From Halosimplex aquaticum (GTDB lineage: Archaea; Halobacteriota; Halobacteria; Halobacteriales; Haloarculaceae), in contig NZ_CP118158.1 of NCBI RefSeq assembly GCF_028747785.1, positions 1,426,001-1,490,000 of the forward strand: DNA of 64,000 nucleotides. The letters run 5' to 3'. Positions 42,202 to 51,896 of the stretch are shown here, piece after piece (position 1 is the first letter of the stretch; each line of letters begins with the position of its first letter). A program made the position numbers and the translations under genes. The notes under the pieces are model-generated. The model made no database searches and was not told where the DNA came from. It worked only from the letters and a program-made list of their open reading frames with translations.

Positions 42202-44403
42202 TCAGTCGACCGCGACGGCCGCCCGTAGCCGGAGGTCCCGCGAGGAGCGGCCGACGGCGACGACGTACTCGCCGGGGTCGACGGTCCAGCCGTCGCGCTC
42301 GTCGTAGCGCTCCAGCGCACGCCGGGGGACCGTGAGCGAAACCTGCCGACGCTCGCCCGCGTCGAGTTCCACGGCCGCGAACCCGGCGAGTTCGCGCTCG
42401 GGCCGGGCGACGGTCCCCGGCGCCGGGGGCGGTTCGACGTACGTCTGGACGACCTCGCGGCCAGGGCGGTCGGCGCTGTTCTCGACAGTGACGGTGGCCT
42501 CGAACCCGGAGCCGCGTCCATCGCCGTCCGTCCCGCCGCTCTCCTGCGCGCGCTCGACGGCCAACTCTTCGTAGGCGAACTCGGCGTACGAGCGGCCGTG
42601 GCCGAACGGGAACAGCGGGTCGACGCCGTCGCGGTCGAACCCGCGGTAGCCGACGAAGACGCCCTCGTCGTAGTGGACGTGCTCGTGGACGCCGGGGTAG
42701 CGGCGCTCGTCGCCGCCGACCGGGTAGTCCGCGAACCGGCGTCCGAACGTCACCGGGAGTCGCCCGCCGGGGTCGGCCCCGTAGAGCGCGTCCGCGAGCG
42801 CCGCGCCGTCGGCCTGGCCCGGGTACCACGTCTGGACGATAGCGGCAACGTCGTCCGCCCAGGGCATCTCGACGGGGCCGCTCGTCCGGCAGACGACGAC
42901 CGTCCGCGGGTTCGCCGCGGCCACTGCCGCGACGAGTCGGTCCTGGCCGCCTGGCAGGGCCATCGAGTCCCGGTCTTCGCCCTCGGTCGCGCCGTCCTGG
43001 ACCACGACGACCGCGACGTCCGCCGCGGCCGCCGCGTCGACGGCCGCGTCGAAGTCCGGCTTGGGACCCAGTCGCCGTCGCAGTCGCGATCCGGGCAGGT
43101 CGTACATCGACGGGCTCGAAACCGGCCTGACGCCGCGTTCGAAGGTGGCCCGGGCCGCCCGCTCGCGGAGACCGGCGACCGGGCTCACGGTCCGCGTGGG
43201 CGTCACCTCCGAACTGCCGCCGCCGCCCACCTTCGCGCCGTCGGCGTTCGGTCCGACGACCGCCAGCGCTTCGTCGCCGTCGAGCGGCAGGGCCCCGCCG
43301 GTTGCGAGGAGGACAGTCCCGCTACGGGCGACCTCCCGCGCGAGGTCGTGGTGTGCTCTCCAGTCGACGGCGGGCGGGGCCGGCCGCTCGCCGTCGAGCA
43401 TCCCGAGCCGCTCGTAGAGTCCGAGGACGTGACGGACCTTCCGGTCGAGCGTGGACTCGGCGACGGTGCCGTCGACGACGGCGCGGCGGAGTCGGTCCCC
43501 GAAGAAGTCGTAGGGGTAAGGGTCGGGCTGGCCGTCGTCGGCGACGAAGCCGTCGAACAGGCGCCACGACAGCGGCGGGTCGACGCCCAGGCGGTCGGAG
43601 AGCCCCACGCGGAGTATCGCGCGGAGCGCCCGGCTGTGGGGTGCTAACCGGTCGACGGGCGAGGCCCCCGGCATCTCCAGGTCGAGGCCGCCCTCCGCCG
43701 CGGCGACCGCGTCGTGGGTCCCCCACCAGTCGGACATCACGACGCCGTCGAAGCCCCACTCGTCCCGCAGGACGCCCTCGATCAGGTCGCGGTGTTCGCT
43801 CATGTAGGGGCCGTTGACTCTGTTGTACGCGGTCATCACCGCGGACGCGCCGCCGCCGACCGCGGCGCGGAACGCGGGCAGGTACACCTCTCGGAGGGCG
43901 CGCTCGCCGACGACTGCGTCGATCTTGTCGCGCCGGCGCTCCTGGTTGTTCGCCACGAAGTGCTTGGCCGTCGCGGCGACGCCCGCGCGCTCGATGCCCT
44001 CGACGTGTCCCGCGCCGACGGCCGCGGTGAGTCGGGGGTCCTCGCTCAGGTACTCGAAGTTGCGCCCGCAGGTCGGGACGCGGACGACGTTCAGCCCGGG
44101 CGCGAGGACCACGTCGTGGCCGCGCGCGCGGGTCTCGGCCGCCAGCGCGCGTCCGGCCCGGCGCGCGAGCCCGGGGTCCCAGGAGGCGCCGAGCGCGAGC
44201 GTCGCCGGGAACGCCGTCGCCTCGCGGTCGCGGACGCCGAGCGGTCCGTCGACGAGTCCCAACGGCGGGACCCCCAGTCGCTCGATACCGGGGAGATAGC
44301 CGGTGGCGCGTCCCGTCGGGTCCGAGCGCCCGCGGACCAGCCGGAGCGTCTCGTCGAGGGTCAGTTCCGCGAGGAGCGCGTCGACGCGGCCGGAGTCGGT
44401 CAT
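42202..44403 (-). CDS. Glycoside hydrolase family 3 beta-glucosidase
   Basis: The 733-residue enzyme has the full GH3 layout: a barrel domain with FEYLSEDPRL and AKHFVANNQERRRDK, the nucleophile Asp225 in VVMSDWWGTHD, the alpha/beta second domain, and a C-terminal FnIII-like domain (GREVVQTYVEPP). No signal peptide is present, so it acts in the cytosol on short glucosides. It is a likely finisher for oligosaccharides released by the secreted cellulases at 55-64 kb. It converges with the halogenase-like gene, 34 bp apart. Confidence 0.92.
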   Translation of the reverse strand: MTDSGRVDALLAELTLDETLRLVRGRSDPTGRATGYLPGIERLGVPPLGLVDGPLGVRDREATAFPATLALGASWDPGLARRAGRALAAETRARGHDVVLAPGLNVVRVPTCGRNFEYLSEDPRLTAAVGAGHVEGIERAGVAATAKHFVANNQERRRDKIDAVVGERALREVYLPAFRAAVGGGASAVMTAYNRVNGPYMSEHRDLIEGVLRDEWGFDGVVMSDWWGTHDAVAAAEGGLDLEMPGASPVDRLAPHSRALRAILRVGLSDRLGVDPPLSWRLFDGFVADDGQPDPYPYDFFGDRLRRAVVDGTVAESTLDRKVRHVLGLYERLGMLDGERPAPPAVDWRAHHDLAREVARSGTVLLATGGALPLDGDEALAVVGPNADGAKVGGGGSSEVTPTRTVSPVAGLRERAARATFERGVRPVSSPSMYDLPGSRLRRRLGPKPDFDAAVDAAAAADVAVVVVQDGATEGEDRDSMALPGGQDRLVAAVAAANPRTVVVCRTSGPVEMPWADDVAAIVQTWYPGQADGAALADALYGADPGGRLPVTFGRRFADYPVGGDERRYPGVHEHVHYDEGVFVGYRGFDRDGVDPLFPFGHGRSYAEFAYEELAVERAQESGGTDGDGRGSGFEATVTVENSADRPGREVVQTYVEPPPAPGTVARPERELAGFAAVELDAGERRQVSLTVPRRALERYDERDGWTVDPGEYVVAVGRSSRDLRLRAAVAVD

Positions 44404-44449
44404 CTGCCCGGAGTGACGACCGGCACGCGGATATCGGTTGCGTCGGGAG

Positions 44450-45739
44450 CTATCCCTCTTTCTCGACGCGGAACCACTCGCCCTCCCAGGAGAGCGGGTA
44501 CTCGACGATCCCCTTGATCGCCGCGAGGCTGTAGAACGGGAGCGCGACGGGGACGAGCAGCCAGGCCAGGCCGACGCCGTCTACGACGCCGAGGCGGGCG
44601 TCCAGCAGGCGGACCCCGAGGCAGATTCCCCAGAGCGTGCCCACGGTCACCGCCAGGACGGCCGAGGCGCCGACCGCCGCGAGGACGGCCAGCTGCGGGA
44701 CCAGCGACAGGACGACGAAGTTCCCGAAGATAGCCCCGGCGCAGAAGACCAGCGACGTGGCGCTGCGAGGGCTCGCGACCGGGTGGAACCGACCGATCCG
44801 GCGGTGGAACACCTGGGCGTAGCCGGTCATCCAGCGCTTTCGCTGACCCCACCAGTCCCGGAGGGTGTGTGCCCCCTCGATCTCCGAGGGGTAGGCGAAC
44901 GACGACCGGACCGAGACGCGGTCCTCGTAACACCGGAAGGCGAAGTCGAAGTCCTCGGTGAGCATCCGCGGGTCGTAGCCGCCGACCCGGTCGTAGGTCT
45001 CCCGACGCATCGCGAGGGCGTTGCTCGCCACCATGTCGAAGTCGGTCAGGTGCGAGACGAGGCGGTGGCTGAGATACCCCAGGACGACCGACTCGTAGTA
45101 CGTAATGCTCTCCAGAAGTCCGTCCGGTCGGGGGAAGGTCCGCCCCTGCACGACCTCGTGGTCGTCGAGACCGGCGGCGGCGGCCGCGAGGAAGGTCGGG
45201 TGGACGCGCTCGTCGGCGTCGAACACGCCGAGGTAGGGGGCGTCGGTCCGGTCGACGGCGTAGGTGACAGCGGCGGCTTTCGATCCCGGGTCGCGGTCGT
45301 TGACCAGACAGGTGACGCGGCCGCGCTCGGCCAGCGAGCGGGCCCGGTCGAGCGTCGCGTCGTCGCCGGGCTCGCAGACCACGTAGACTCGCACGTCCGC
45401 GTAGTCCGAGTCGAGCAGGCTCTCGACGCTCCGGTGGAGCGCGCTCGCGTCGCCGTACGAGGGGACGACGGCCGCTATCTCCGGCCCAGTGGTCGGGTAC
45501 GGGCCGCGGTCGCGCTCGCGGAGCACCTCGACGGCGAAGATCGCGCCGGAAACGAGCAGCGTAACGGTGAAACTCAGCGCGGCGACGGTCGCGTTCAGGA
45601 CCGACACGCCGTCCAGTCCGACGAACAGGGGGAGCGTGATCGCGATCTGCCCCTGGACGAATCCGACGGTGACGACGGCGACCGTCGCGAGGGCGAAACA
45701 GGCGCTGGCCGCCCAGCGGCGGAGCGTTCGGGAGGACAT
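44450..45739 (-). CDS. Processive-type membrane glycosyltransferase, GT2 family
   Basis: From the ATG at 45739 this is a 429-residue protein (a start at 45871 would add a 44-residue Pro/Gly/Arg-rich stretch). It has two N-terminal helices, a GT-A domain with EIAAVVPSYGD, the metal-binding GVFDADERVHP, MLTEDFDFAFR and the QRKRW acceptor motif, then several C-terminal helices. The D, D(x)D, TED and QxxRW set is that of cellulose/hyaluronan synthase-like processive enzymes. It is 46 bp upstream of GH3 on the same strand. The product polysaccharide is unknown. Confidence 0.88.
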   Translation of the reverse strand: MSSRTLRRWAASACFALATVAVVTVGFVQGQIAITLPLFVGLDGVSVLNATVAALSFTVTLLVSGAIFAVEVLRERDRGPYPTTGPEIAAVVPSYGDASALHRSVESLLDSDYADVRVYVVCEPGDDATLDRARSLAERGRVTCLVNDRDPGSKAAAVTYAVDRTDAPYLGVFDADERVHPTFLAAAAAGLDDHEVVQGRTFPRPDGLLESITYYESVVLGYLSHRLVSHLTDFDMVASNALAMRRETYDRVGGYDPRMLTEDFDFAFRCYEDRVSVRSSFAYPSEIEGAHTLRDWWGQRKRWMTGYAQVFHRRIGRFHPVASPRSATSLVFCAGAIFGNFVVLSLVPQLAVLAAVGASAVLAVTVGTLWGICLGVRLLDARLGVVDGVGLAWLLVPVALPFYSLAAIKGIVEYPLSWEGEWFRVEKEG

Positions 45740-46117
45740 GCGGAGCGGGATCGTCGGCGGAACGGGGTGGTAGTTCGCGGTCGCGCGACCGCCGCGAGGC
45801 GGCGGTCCGACCGGCTGTCGGGTACGTCCTCCCGATACACCCGGTTCCCGGGTAAGTGTTGCGTCGCTCACATCCGCTGCGCGCTGCCCCGCTCGTCGTC
45901 GCCCGCGTCAGGGTTATCGTCGTTCGAGCCCTACTGTGGCCACCATCCTGCAGCGACACGGACGGGCGATCCACGTGATAGATTCCACTAGCCGACTGAC
46001 GAACGGAGGGCGGCCGATCCGGCAGGACGGCATCCGAACGACCGGTCGATCTCCGGAGCGGTCGGACCGGCTGCACAGTCCGCCGCCGCGGCAGGGCCGA
46101 GACCGAGAGGTGATCGC

Positions 46118-47191
46118 GTGAGTCGAGCTATCGACCGGGCGAGCGCCGACCCGGGACGCCTCGCTCGCACGGCCGTCGCGCTGGCGGGGACGGCGGTCGT
46201 CTTCGGCGGGGCGGCCGCTGTCGTCGGCGTCGACACGGTGCGCGCGGCCCTCGCCGGTACCGAACCGGGGGCGGTCGCGCTCGTCGCCGGCGTGGCTGTG
46301 GCCGTGCTGGTCCTCAGGGGCCTGGCGCTCCGCGTTTCGCTCGCACTCCTCGGTCACCGCGCGCCAGTGGGTCGCGCGGTCGGCGCGTACGCCGCGACGG
46401 CGGTCGTCAGCACGCTCGCCCCGGGCGGCCAGGCCGCCGGCGCGCCGGTCAACGGCCTGCTGGTCGCACGCTCCTCGGAGGCGGACTACGAGGACGCCCT
46501 CGCGGCGTTCGTCGCCGTCAACGCGCTCACGAACCTCCTCGTCGGGCTGTTCGGGGTCGTCGGCGTCGGGTACCTCCTGGCGACGGCGGGCGGCGGCGAC
46601 GTGGCACCGCTCGCGGCGCTGGGCGTCGGTTTGTTCGGCCTGGCGGTCCTCGGCGTGGCCGGGCTCTGGCGGGTCCGCGACCGGGCGTCCGATCGCGTCG
46701 TTTCCGCCACCGCGACGGTCGGCCGCGTCCTCCGCGTCGTCCCACGCGTCGCACCGCCCGATCGCGACGGGGTCGCGGACCGAGTCGCGCGGTTCCGCGC
46801 CTCGCTCGCTCGGCTCCGCGCGGGTTCGCCCCGAGAGATCGCCGCGCTGGTCGCCCTCCTCGCCGCTGCGCACGCCGCGACCGTCGTCGCGCTCTGGCTC
46901 TCCTTTCGCGCGGTCGGCCAGCCGGTGTCGGTGGGCGTCCTGCTGGCGGTCGTCCCGGCCGCGGTCGCCGCGGCCGTCGTCCCGGCACCGGGCGGAAGCG
47001 GCGTCGACGTGGCGCTGGTCGCGCTGCTGGCCGCCGGCACCGACGCCGTCGCGCCGGTCGCCGGCGCGGCCGTCCTCGTCTACCGGGTCGCCACCTCCGG
47101 GCCGACGCTCCTCGGGGGTGGCGGGGTCGCCGTCGCGATGATCTCGCTGGGGTGGCTCCGCGAGTCCGAGGAGTGCCCGGAGGCGGACTGA
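46118..47191 (+). CDS. Lysylphosphatidylglycerol synthase-like (UPF0104) flippase-type membrane protein
   Basis: The 357-residue protein starts at a GTG (46118) and has about eight membrane helices. The pattern RAVGAYAATAVVSTLAPGGQAAGAPVNGLLVARS and the late VVPAAVAAAVVPAPGGSGVDVALVALL match the integral-membrane domain shared by LPG synthase/flippases and archaeal UPF0104 proteins. It is divergent from the GT2 gene, so the two could share a glycan or lipid export role (inference). Confidence 0.8.
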   Translation: MSRAIDRASADPGRLARTAVALAGTAVVFGGAAAVVGVDTVRAALAGTEPGAVALVAGVAVAVLVLRGLALRVSLALLGHRAPVGRAVGAYAATAVVSTLAPGGQAAGAPVNGLLVARSSEADYEDALAAFVAVNALTNLLVGLFGVVGVGYLLATAGGGDVAPLAALGVGLFGLAVLGVAGLWRVRDRASDRVVSATATVGRVLRVVPRVAPPDRDGVADRVARFRASLARLRAGSPREIAALVALLAAAHAATVVALWLSFRAVGQPVSVGVLLAVVPAAVAAAVVPAPGGSGVDVALVALLAAGTDAVAPVAGAAVLVYRVATSGPTLLGGGGVAVAMISLGWLRESEECPEAD

Positions 47192-47201
47192 CTCCCGCGG
47201 G

Positions 47202-47915
47202 TCAGTTCGATTCAACCTCGTCAGCTTCCCATCCCTCGGTGACGATCCGCGCCTCGTCGACCCCTTCGGACTCCAGCAGTTCCCCCGTCTCGACGACCAT
47301 CTCGGGGACGCCGCAGAGGTAGAAATCTGTCTCGTCGAGCCCCACGGCGAGGGCCTCGGGGAGGTGGTCCTGGACGTGCCCCGTCCGTCCCGTCCACTCC
47401 TCGTCGGCGTCGGAGAGGACGTAGTCGACGGAGAGGTTCTCGTGTTCGGCGTTCAGCTGGTCGAGGCTCTCGCGGAAGAGCAGGTGTTCCCGGTCGCGCT
47501 CGCCGAACACGAAGTGGGCGTCGCCGACGCCGACGCGAACGTACTGCTTGAGCATGGGATACAGCGGCGTGATACCGGTGCCGGTCGCGACGAAGACGGC
47601 GTCGCGGTCGAAGTGCCGGACGGAGAGGTCCCCGTCGACGGGGTCGATCTCGATCTCGTCGCCCGGGGACCGCTCGTGCATGTAGACGGAGCCGTTGCCG
47701 TCGTCGTAGCGCTTGATGGCGAGGACGAGCTCGTTCGTCCCGGGGAGGTTCGCGGCCGTGTAGGGGCGCGTCTCCTCGTCCCCGTCGAGCTCGAAGTGGA
47801 CGGCGGTGTGCTGGCCCGGCTCGTACCTGAACTCGTGGTCGTCGGCGACCAGCCGGAACTGCTTCACGTCGGGCGTCATCTGATGGACGTCTGCGACCGT
47901 GACGGACAGCGTCAT
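47202..47915 (-). CDS. Ferredoxin-NADP reductase-like FAD oxidoreductase
   Basis: The 237-residue protein has the two-domain FNR layout: a FAD barrel with YEPGQHTAVHF and RPYTAANLPG, and an NAD(P) domain with VFVATGTGITPLYPMLKQ and the closing FYLCGVPEMVVETGELL. It lacks a 2Fe-2S domain, so it passes electrons between a pyridine nucleotide and a separate carrier. The ATG at 47915 gives MTLSVTVADVHQ. It is transcribed in the same direction as the PPOX-like gene, 46 bp away. Confidence 0.88.
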   Translation of the reverse strand: MTLSVTVADVHQMTPDVKQFRLVADDHEFRYEPGQHTAVHFELDGDEETRPYTAANLPGTNELVLAIKRYDDGNGSVYMHERSPGDEIEIDPVDGDLSVRHFDRDAVFVATGTGITPLYPMLKQYVRVGVGDAHFVFGERDREHLLFRESLDQLNAEHENLSVDYVLSDADEEWTGRTGHVQDHLPEALAVGLDETDFYLCGVPEMVVETGELLESEGVDEARIVTEGWEADEVESN

Positions 47916-47961
47916 CGTGCTACGTAGGGCTCCGCGAGGGAAAGACGTGCTGTCGGACGAG

Positions 47962-48417
47962 TCAGTCGTTGACGAGCGACTCCGTGCGGCCGTACAGATC
48001 CGTGGGATCGAGCCGGAAGAAGTCGAACGACACCATCCGCAACGGCTCCTCGAAGACGTCGACGAGCGGGATGTCGATCCGTTCCATCTCGGCGAGCACG
48101 TCCGTTCCGACCCCTTTCTCGTCGGTGTCCTGAAGCCGGCCGCGCGCGACGACGCTGGTCCACCTGTCGTCCTCGCCCTCGGTCCCGTAGGCGACGAACG
48201 TGACCGGTCGGTCGGCCAGTTCCACGGGGTCGTCCTCGTGGCCGACCGAGACCCGGAAGTACAAGACTCGGTCGGGCTGGTCGTAGCCGTACGACACCGG
48301 GACGGCGTCGGGCGGTTCGTCGCCCAGCGTCGACAGCGCGAGTACACCGGTCCCCCCGCTCCCGAGGAACTCGTCGACTTCGTCGTCCCCCAGCTCGACG
48401 TGGGTCGCATCAGTCAT
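47962..48417 (-). CDS. Pyridoxamine 5'-phosphate oxidase-like FMN-binding protein
   Basis: The 151 residues form a split-barrel FMN domain: GGTGVLALSTLGDEPPDAVPVSYGYD, LYFRVSVGHEDDPVELADRPVTFVAYG and WTSVVARGRLQD. Members include flavin reductases, F420/FMN enzymes and heme-handling proteins. The substrate is undefined. ATG 48417 is preferred; eight extra residues are possible from 48441. It sits upstream of the FNR-like gene and may be its electron partner. Confidence 0.82.
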   Translation of the reverse strand: MTDATHVELGDDEVDEFLGSGGTGVLALSTLGDEPPDAVPVSYGYDQPDRVLYFRVSVGHEDDPVELADRPVTFVAYGTEGEDDRWTSVVARGRLQDTDEKGVGTDVLAEMERIDIPLVDVFEEPLRMVSFDFFRLDPTDLYGRTESLVND

Positions 48418-48626
48418 GCCAGACGGTACGTCCGTCGGCATAATAAGCGCGTGCCCGGATGTCGCCGCCTATCGCAGAGGCGCCCGAACCAGGGTCTCGG
48501 GCCCCATATTTCTCGGGTTCTGTGTCGAGTGCCGAGAAGCGGACCCACGCCACAGCGCCGCGACGGCGCCGATCAGCCGATGCGATAGCGACCCCAGTTG
48601 AGCGGCCTACACTGGATTTGATATAG

Positions 48627-48643
48627 CGATATACAGTATATCG
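48627..48643. promoter_or_regulatory. Perfect AT-rich palindrome CGATATAC-A-GTATATCG
   Basis: A 17-bp perfect palindrome stands alone in the 469-bp divergent gap 48418-48886, about midway between the PPOX-like gene (start 48417) and the DUF2267 gene (start 48887). It has the form of a repressor operator. No gene was found in the rest of the gap. Confidence 0.5.
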
Positions 48644-48886
48644 GGGTCTATCGCTCCACCGAACTGGAGTCGTTCTGAGACGGCCGATACGACGATTCAG
48701 CGGTTGAACGCGGCGGTGGACGGGATTTCGGACTGCGAGCAGGACGGTCCTGACCGATTGTCGGCCGGGCGAGCAGCGACCACACCGACAGTTCCTCGCC
48801 TCGGCAAGCGACGGGCAGCTCGTCCGGCCGGCGTCTGCCGGTCGGCCGTTTTTCCCGCTCTACGGAGTAGTCCGACGGGGGGAACG

Positions 48887-49318
48887 ATGAACTACGACGA
48901 GTTCACCGGAACGGTACAGAATCGGCTCGAACTACCGGGGACGGGGGAAGCCGTCCGCGCGATCCGCGCGACGCTGACGACGCTCGGCGAACGCATCCAG
49001 GAGGGGGAGGCGACGGACCTGGCCGGCGCGCTCCCGATGGAGATCGACTACTATCTGACGGGCGCGGTCGCCGACCACGGTCAGCACTTCGACTGGGACG
49101 AGTTCCTCGACCGCGTGGCCGACCGTGAAGCCCAGACCGCGCCGGACGACCGCGCGGGCGTGGCCCACCACGCGCGCTCGGTCCTCACCGTCGTCGCGGA
49201 GGCCACGCAGGAGGGACAGCTGGACGATCTCCGGGACCAACTTCCCGCCGACGAGGGGTGGGACGACCTGTTGGAACTGGTCGATCAGCCGCAGGCGGCC
49301 GGCGACGGGTCGGACTGA
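48887..49318 (+). CDS. DUF2267 family protein
   Basis: The 143-residue soluble protein matches DUF2267: MNYDEFTGTVQNRL, then EAVRAIRATLTTLGERIQEGEATDLAGALPMEIDYYL, and FDWDEFLDRVADRE, with the C-terminal half repeating a similar helix set (ARSVLTVVAEATQEGQLDDLRDQLPADEGWDDLLEL). The two-fold helical repeat is typical. Function is unknown. The start is ATG 48887 after a weak GGGGGGAA ribosome site. Confidence 0.88.
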   Translation: MNYDEFTGTVQNRLELPGTGEAVRAIRATLTTLGERIQEGEATDLAGALPMEIDYYLTGAVADHGQHFDWDEFLDRVADREAQTAPDDRAGVAHHARSVLTVVAEATQEGQLDDLRDQLPADEGWDDLLELVDQPQAAGDGSD

Positions 49319-49409
49319 TCGGCCGGTACAGACCCGCTCGGTCACCCCTTTAATTCGGCCTCAATGATCAGCGCGAAGGGATAAGTGGTCGTCCCTCGAA
49401 GCGGGGGAC

Positions 49410-49706
49410 ATGTGGCGCTCCTCGAAACGGGGGCAGAGCCAGGTGACGTGTATCGCCTGCGGCGACGACGTCCCCCGGTCCGACGCCAGGGAGTACGACA
49501 AGTTCGGCGACCGCTGGGACCGCCAGGGCAAGGAGTTCGAGTACCTCTGCAAGCCGTGTGACCGCGACCGCTGCCACCAGCCCCGCGGCGACCTCGAAGC
49601 CCTGCTCGAAGACGTCGAGTCGAACACCGTCGGGACCGGCCGTGACGCCTTTCTCGCCACGTATCTCGAACTCACCGAGGGCCGCGATTCCGTCGGCGAC
49701 CGATAG
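49410..49706 (+). CDS. Small zinc-finger protein
   Basis: The 98-residue protein has a CxxC pair (TCIACGDD) and a second CxxC plus Cys (YLCKPCDRDRCH), making one zinc site within the first 55 residues. A short helical tail follows. It precedes the RNB nuclease gene by 105 bp on the same strand. No function is assigned. Confidence 0.78.
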   Translation: MWRSSKRGQSQVTCIACGDDVPRSDAREYDKFGDRWDRQGKEFEYLCKPCDRDRCHQPRGDLEALLEDVESNTVGTGRDAFLATYLELTEGRDSVGDR

Positions 49707-49811
49707 CCGCGCGGTCTCCGTCCGGACGCCCGCGTCCGCGTTCGAGGCCCCTCGCTCGGCCGGCGTCCGGACCACAGAAAGACTATCAGTACCGTCGTCA
49801 TAGCCCGGCAC

Positions 49812-51128
49812 ATGACTACCGAGGACGAGCAGGCCCAGGCCGGCACCGTCGAGGGCCAGGGACCCGTCGAGATCGACGAGGAGATGGCCCGCCACCTGGC
49901 GAACAAGCGCGAAGAACTCTTCGAGAAGTTCGAGATCCGCGACGAGTTCCCCGCGGAAGTGATGCAGGAAGCCGAGGAACGCACCGAGGATGTCCAGCAG
50001 GAGATCCAGGATGAGGTCGACGAGCGCCGCGACCTGCGGGACATGACGACGTGGACGACCGACCCCATCGACGCGCAGGACTTCGACGACGCGATCTCCG
50101 TCGAGAAGCGCGACGACGAGTACGTCCTCTGGGTCCACATCGCCGACGTGACCCACTACGTCACCCCCGGCACGGCGATGTGGGAAGAGGCCGTCGAGCG
50201 AGCCAACACCGTCTACCTCCCGGCGTACACCGTCCACATGCTGCCGCCGATCCTCGCCGAGACCGTCTGCTCGCTGGTCCCCAACGAGGACCGACTTGCC
50301 CACACCGTCGAGATGCACCTCGACCCCGAGACGCTCTCCTACGAGGAGATCGACATCTACAAGTCCGTCATCGAGTCCGACGCGCGGCTCACGTACTCCG
50401 AGTGCGAGGAGATCCTCGACGACCCCGACAGCGCCGACGACCTGCTCGAAGACACGGACGTCGACCTCGCCGAGAAGACCGAACTCGTCTGGGAACTCGC
50501 CGACCGGATGCACGAACAGCGCAAGGAGGACGGCTCGCTCGTCCTCAACCCCGCCCGCGACCGCGCCCACACCATCATCGAGGAGTGCATGCTCAAGGCC
50601 AACAAGGCCGTCACGCACGAGCTCATGTGGGACCGCGGCGTCGAAGCGATGTACCGCGTCCACCCACAGCCCTCGCCGGACGAGTGGGACGAGGCGCTGC
50701 GGGAGATCCAGGACCTGGGCGGCGTCTCGATCCCCGGCGACTCCTGGGACGACCCGCGGAAGGCCGTCAACGCGACGCTCGAACAGGCGCCCGGTCGCCA
50801 GCTCTCGAAGATCCAGCGCGCCGTGATGTTCGTGATGCCCCGCGCGAAGTACATGAGCGACCCCTTCGGCGGTCACCACGCCCTGAACTTCGAGATCTAC
50901 GGCCACTTCACCTCGCCCATCCGTCGACTCTCTGACCTCATCAACCACTGGATCGTCGCCACCAACGACGTGCCCGAGGACCTCGCCGCGCTCTGCAAGC
51001 ACGCCTCGGACAAGCAGAAAGACGGCGAGCAGTGCGAACGCGAGTACAAGCAGTTCATCCAGGAGGTCGGCCTCGACCCCCACGCGGTCAACAACCGCGG
51101 GCTCGAAGTCGTCGACGACGAGGACTGA
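49812..51128 (+). CDS. RNB-domain ribonuclease (RNase R/II-like)
   Basis: The 438 residues are a bare RNB catalytic domain: TTDPIDAQDFDDAISVEKRDD holds the metal-binding aspartates, followed by YVLWVHIADVTHYV, HMLPPILAETVCSLVPNEDRLAHTVEM, MLKANKAV and the late HFTSPIRRLSDLINHW loop. These enzymes degrade single-stranded RNA 3' to 5'. It lacks the cold-shock and S1 RNA-binding domains of bacterial RNase R, as in other haloarchaeal homologues, which are reported to be essential in Haloferax (from memory). Confidence 0.92.
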   Translation: MTTEDEQAQAGTVEGQGPVEIDEEMARHLANKREELFEKFEIRDEFPAEVMQEAEERTEDVQQEIQDEVDERRDLRDMTTWTTDPIDAQDFDDAISVEKRDDEYVLWVHIADVTHYVTPGTAMWEEAVERANTVYLPAYTVHMLPPILAETVCSLVPNEDRLAHTVEMHLDPETLSYEEIDIYKSVIESDARLTYSECEEILDDPDSADDLLEDTDVDLAEKTELVWELADRMHEQRKEDGSLVLNPARDRAHTIIEECMLKANKAVTHELMWDRGVEAMYRVHPQPSPDEWDEALREIQDLGGVSIPGDSWDDPRKAVNATLEQAPGRQLSKIQRAVMFVMPRAKYMSDPFGGHHALNFEIYGHFTSPIRRLSDLINHWIVATNDVPEDLAALCKHASDKQKDGEQCEREYKQFIQEVGLDPHAVNNRGLEVVDDED

Positions 51129-51419
51129 CCGCCGCCCGATCGATTCTCTGACCGTCCCTCCGTCGCACCCGTTCTTCGATCGCCTCGACCCCGACTTTCG
51201 GGGACTCTCTCCAGAGGGTGTTTCCGATCGCGATAGCTCACGCGCCGAACGCCGCGCTCCCCGTCACTCCGCGCGCCCTCTTATCCTCGTAACTTATAGA
51301 TGTAATTTAGAAATAGTCGGTAGCTGGTTACTGGGCGTTTGGCGTGTGTTCGAAGAACTGATCTGGCATAAAATTTTAGTGGGCCTCGGTCGAAGGATCG
51401 ATGGAGAGGTGATGAACCG

Positions 51420-51656
51420 ATGGCCACCAGCGACAGGACTCGCGGAGCGCGGGAGCACAGCACTGCCGACCGCCGACTCTCCCGGTACGACCTCCTGTTA
51501 CTGGTGATACCCGCGGCGTTCCTGCTGGCGCTCGTGGGATCGACCGTGTCGTCGCTACCGACGTCGGCGTTCGTCGCGGGCGCGTCGATCGTCGGCGCGC
51601 TCGCCGTCGCCGACGGCCTGTTCGTCAACCCGCCCGGTCGCAGTCGCGGTCGGTAA
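51420..51656 (+). CDS. Small two-helix membrane protein
   Basis: The 78-residue product has a basic N terminus, two hydrophobic helices (LLLLVIPAAFLLALVGSTV and AFVAGASIVGALAVADGLF) and a basic tail. A TATA-like AAAATTTTAG at about 51370-51380 lies some 40 bp upstream. The function is unknown. The 291-bp gap before it (51129-51419) has an AT-rich centre (around 51290-51310) and nothing else I can name. Confidence 0.68.
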   Translation: MATSDRTRGAREHSTADRRLSRYDLLLLVIPAAFLLALVGSTVSSLPTSAFVAGASIVGALAVADGLFVNPPGRSRGR

Positions 51657-51896
51657 GTGACGCTTGTTCCGGGTTTTCGCTAGCACAGTAGTTCTCGACG
51701 ACACGTTCGTTCGGTTCCTCGAAGTCGCCGAACGTCCGGTAAGGCGAGTGTTCGGCGATCACCTCGCCGGACCGAACCAGTTTGGTGGGCTCTTTATTAA
51801 ATATCTCACGAACGTACGGGTAGAAACGACCGTTGGCGTCGCGGTCCCCCGCGAGCGCCGCGCGGACCGGAGTCTACCGGCGATTTCGCATCAATC

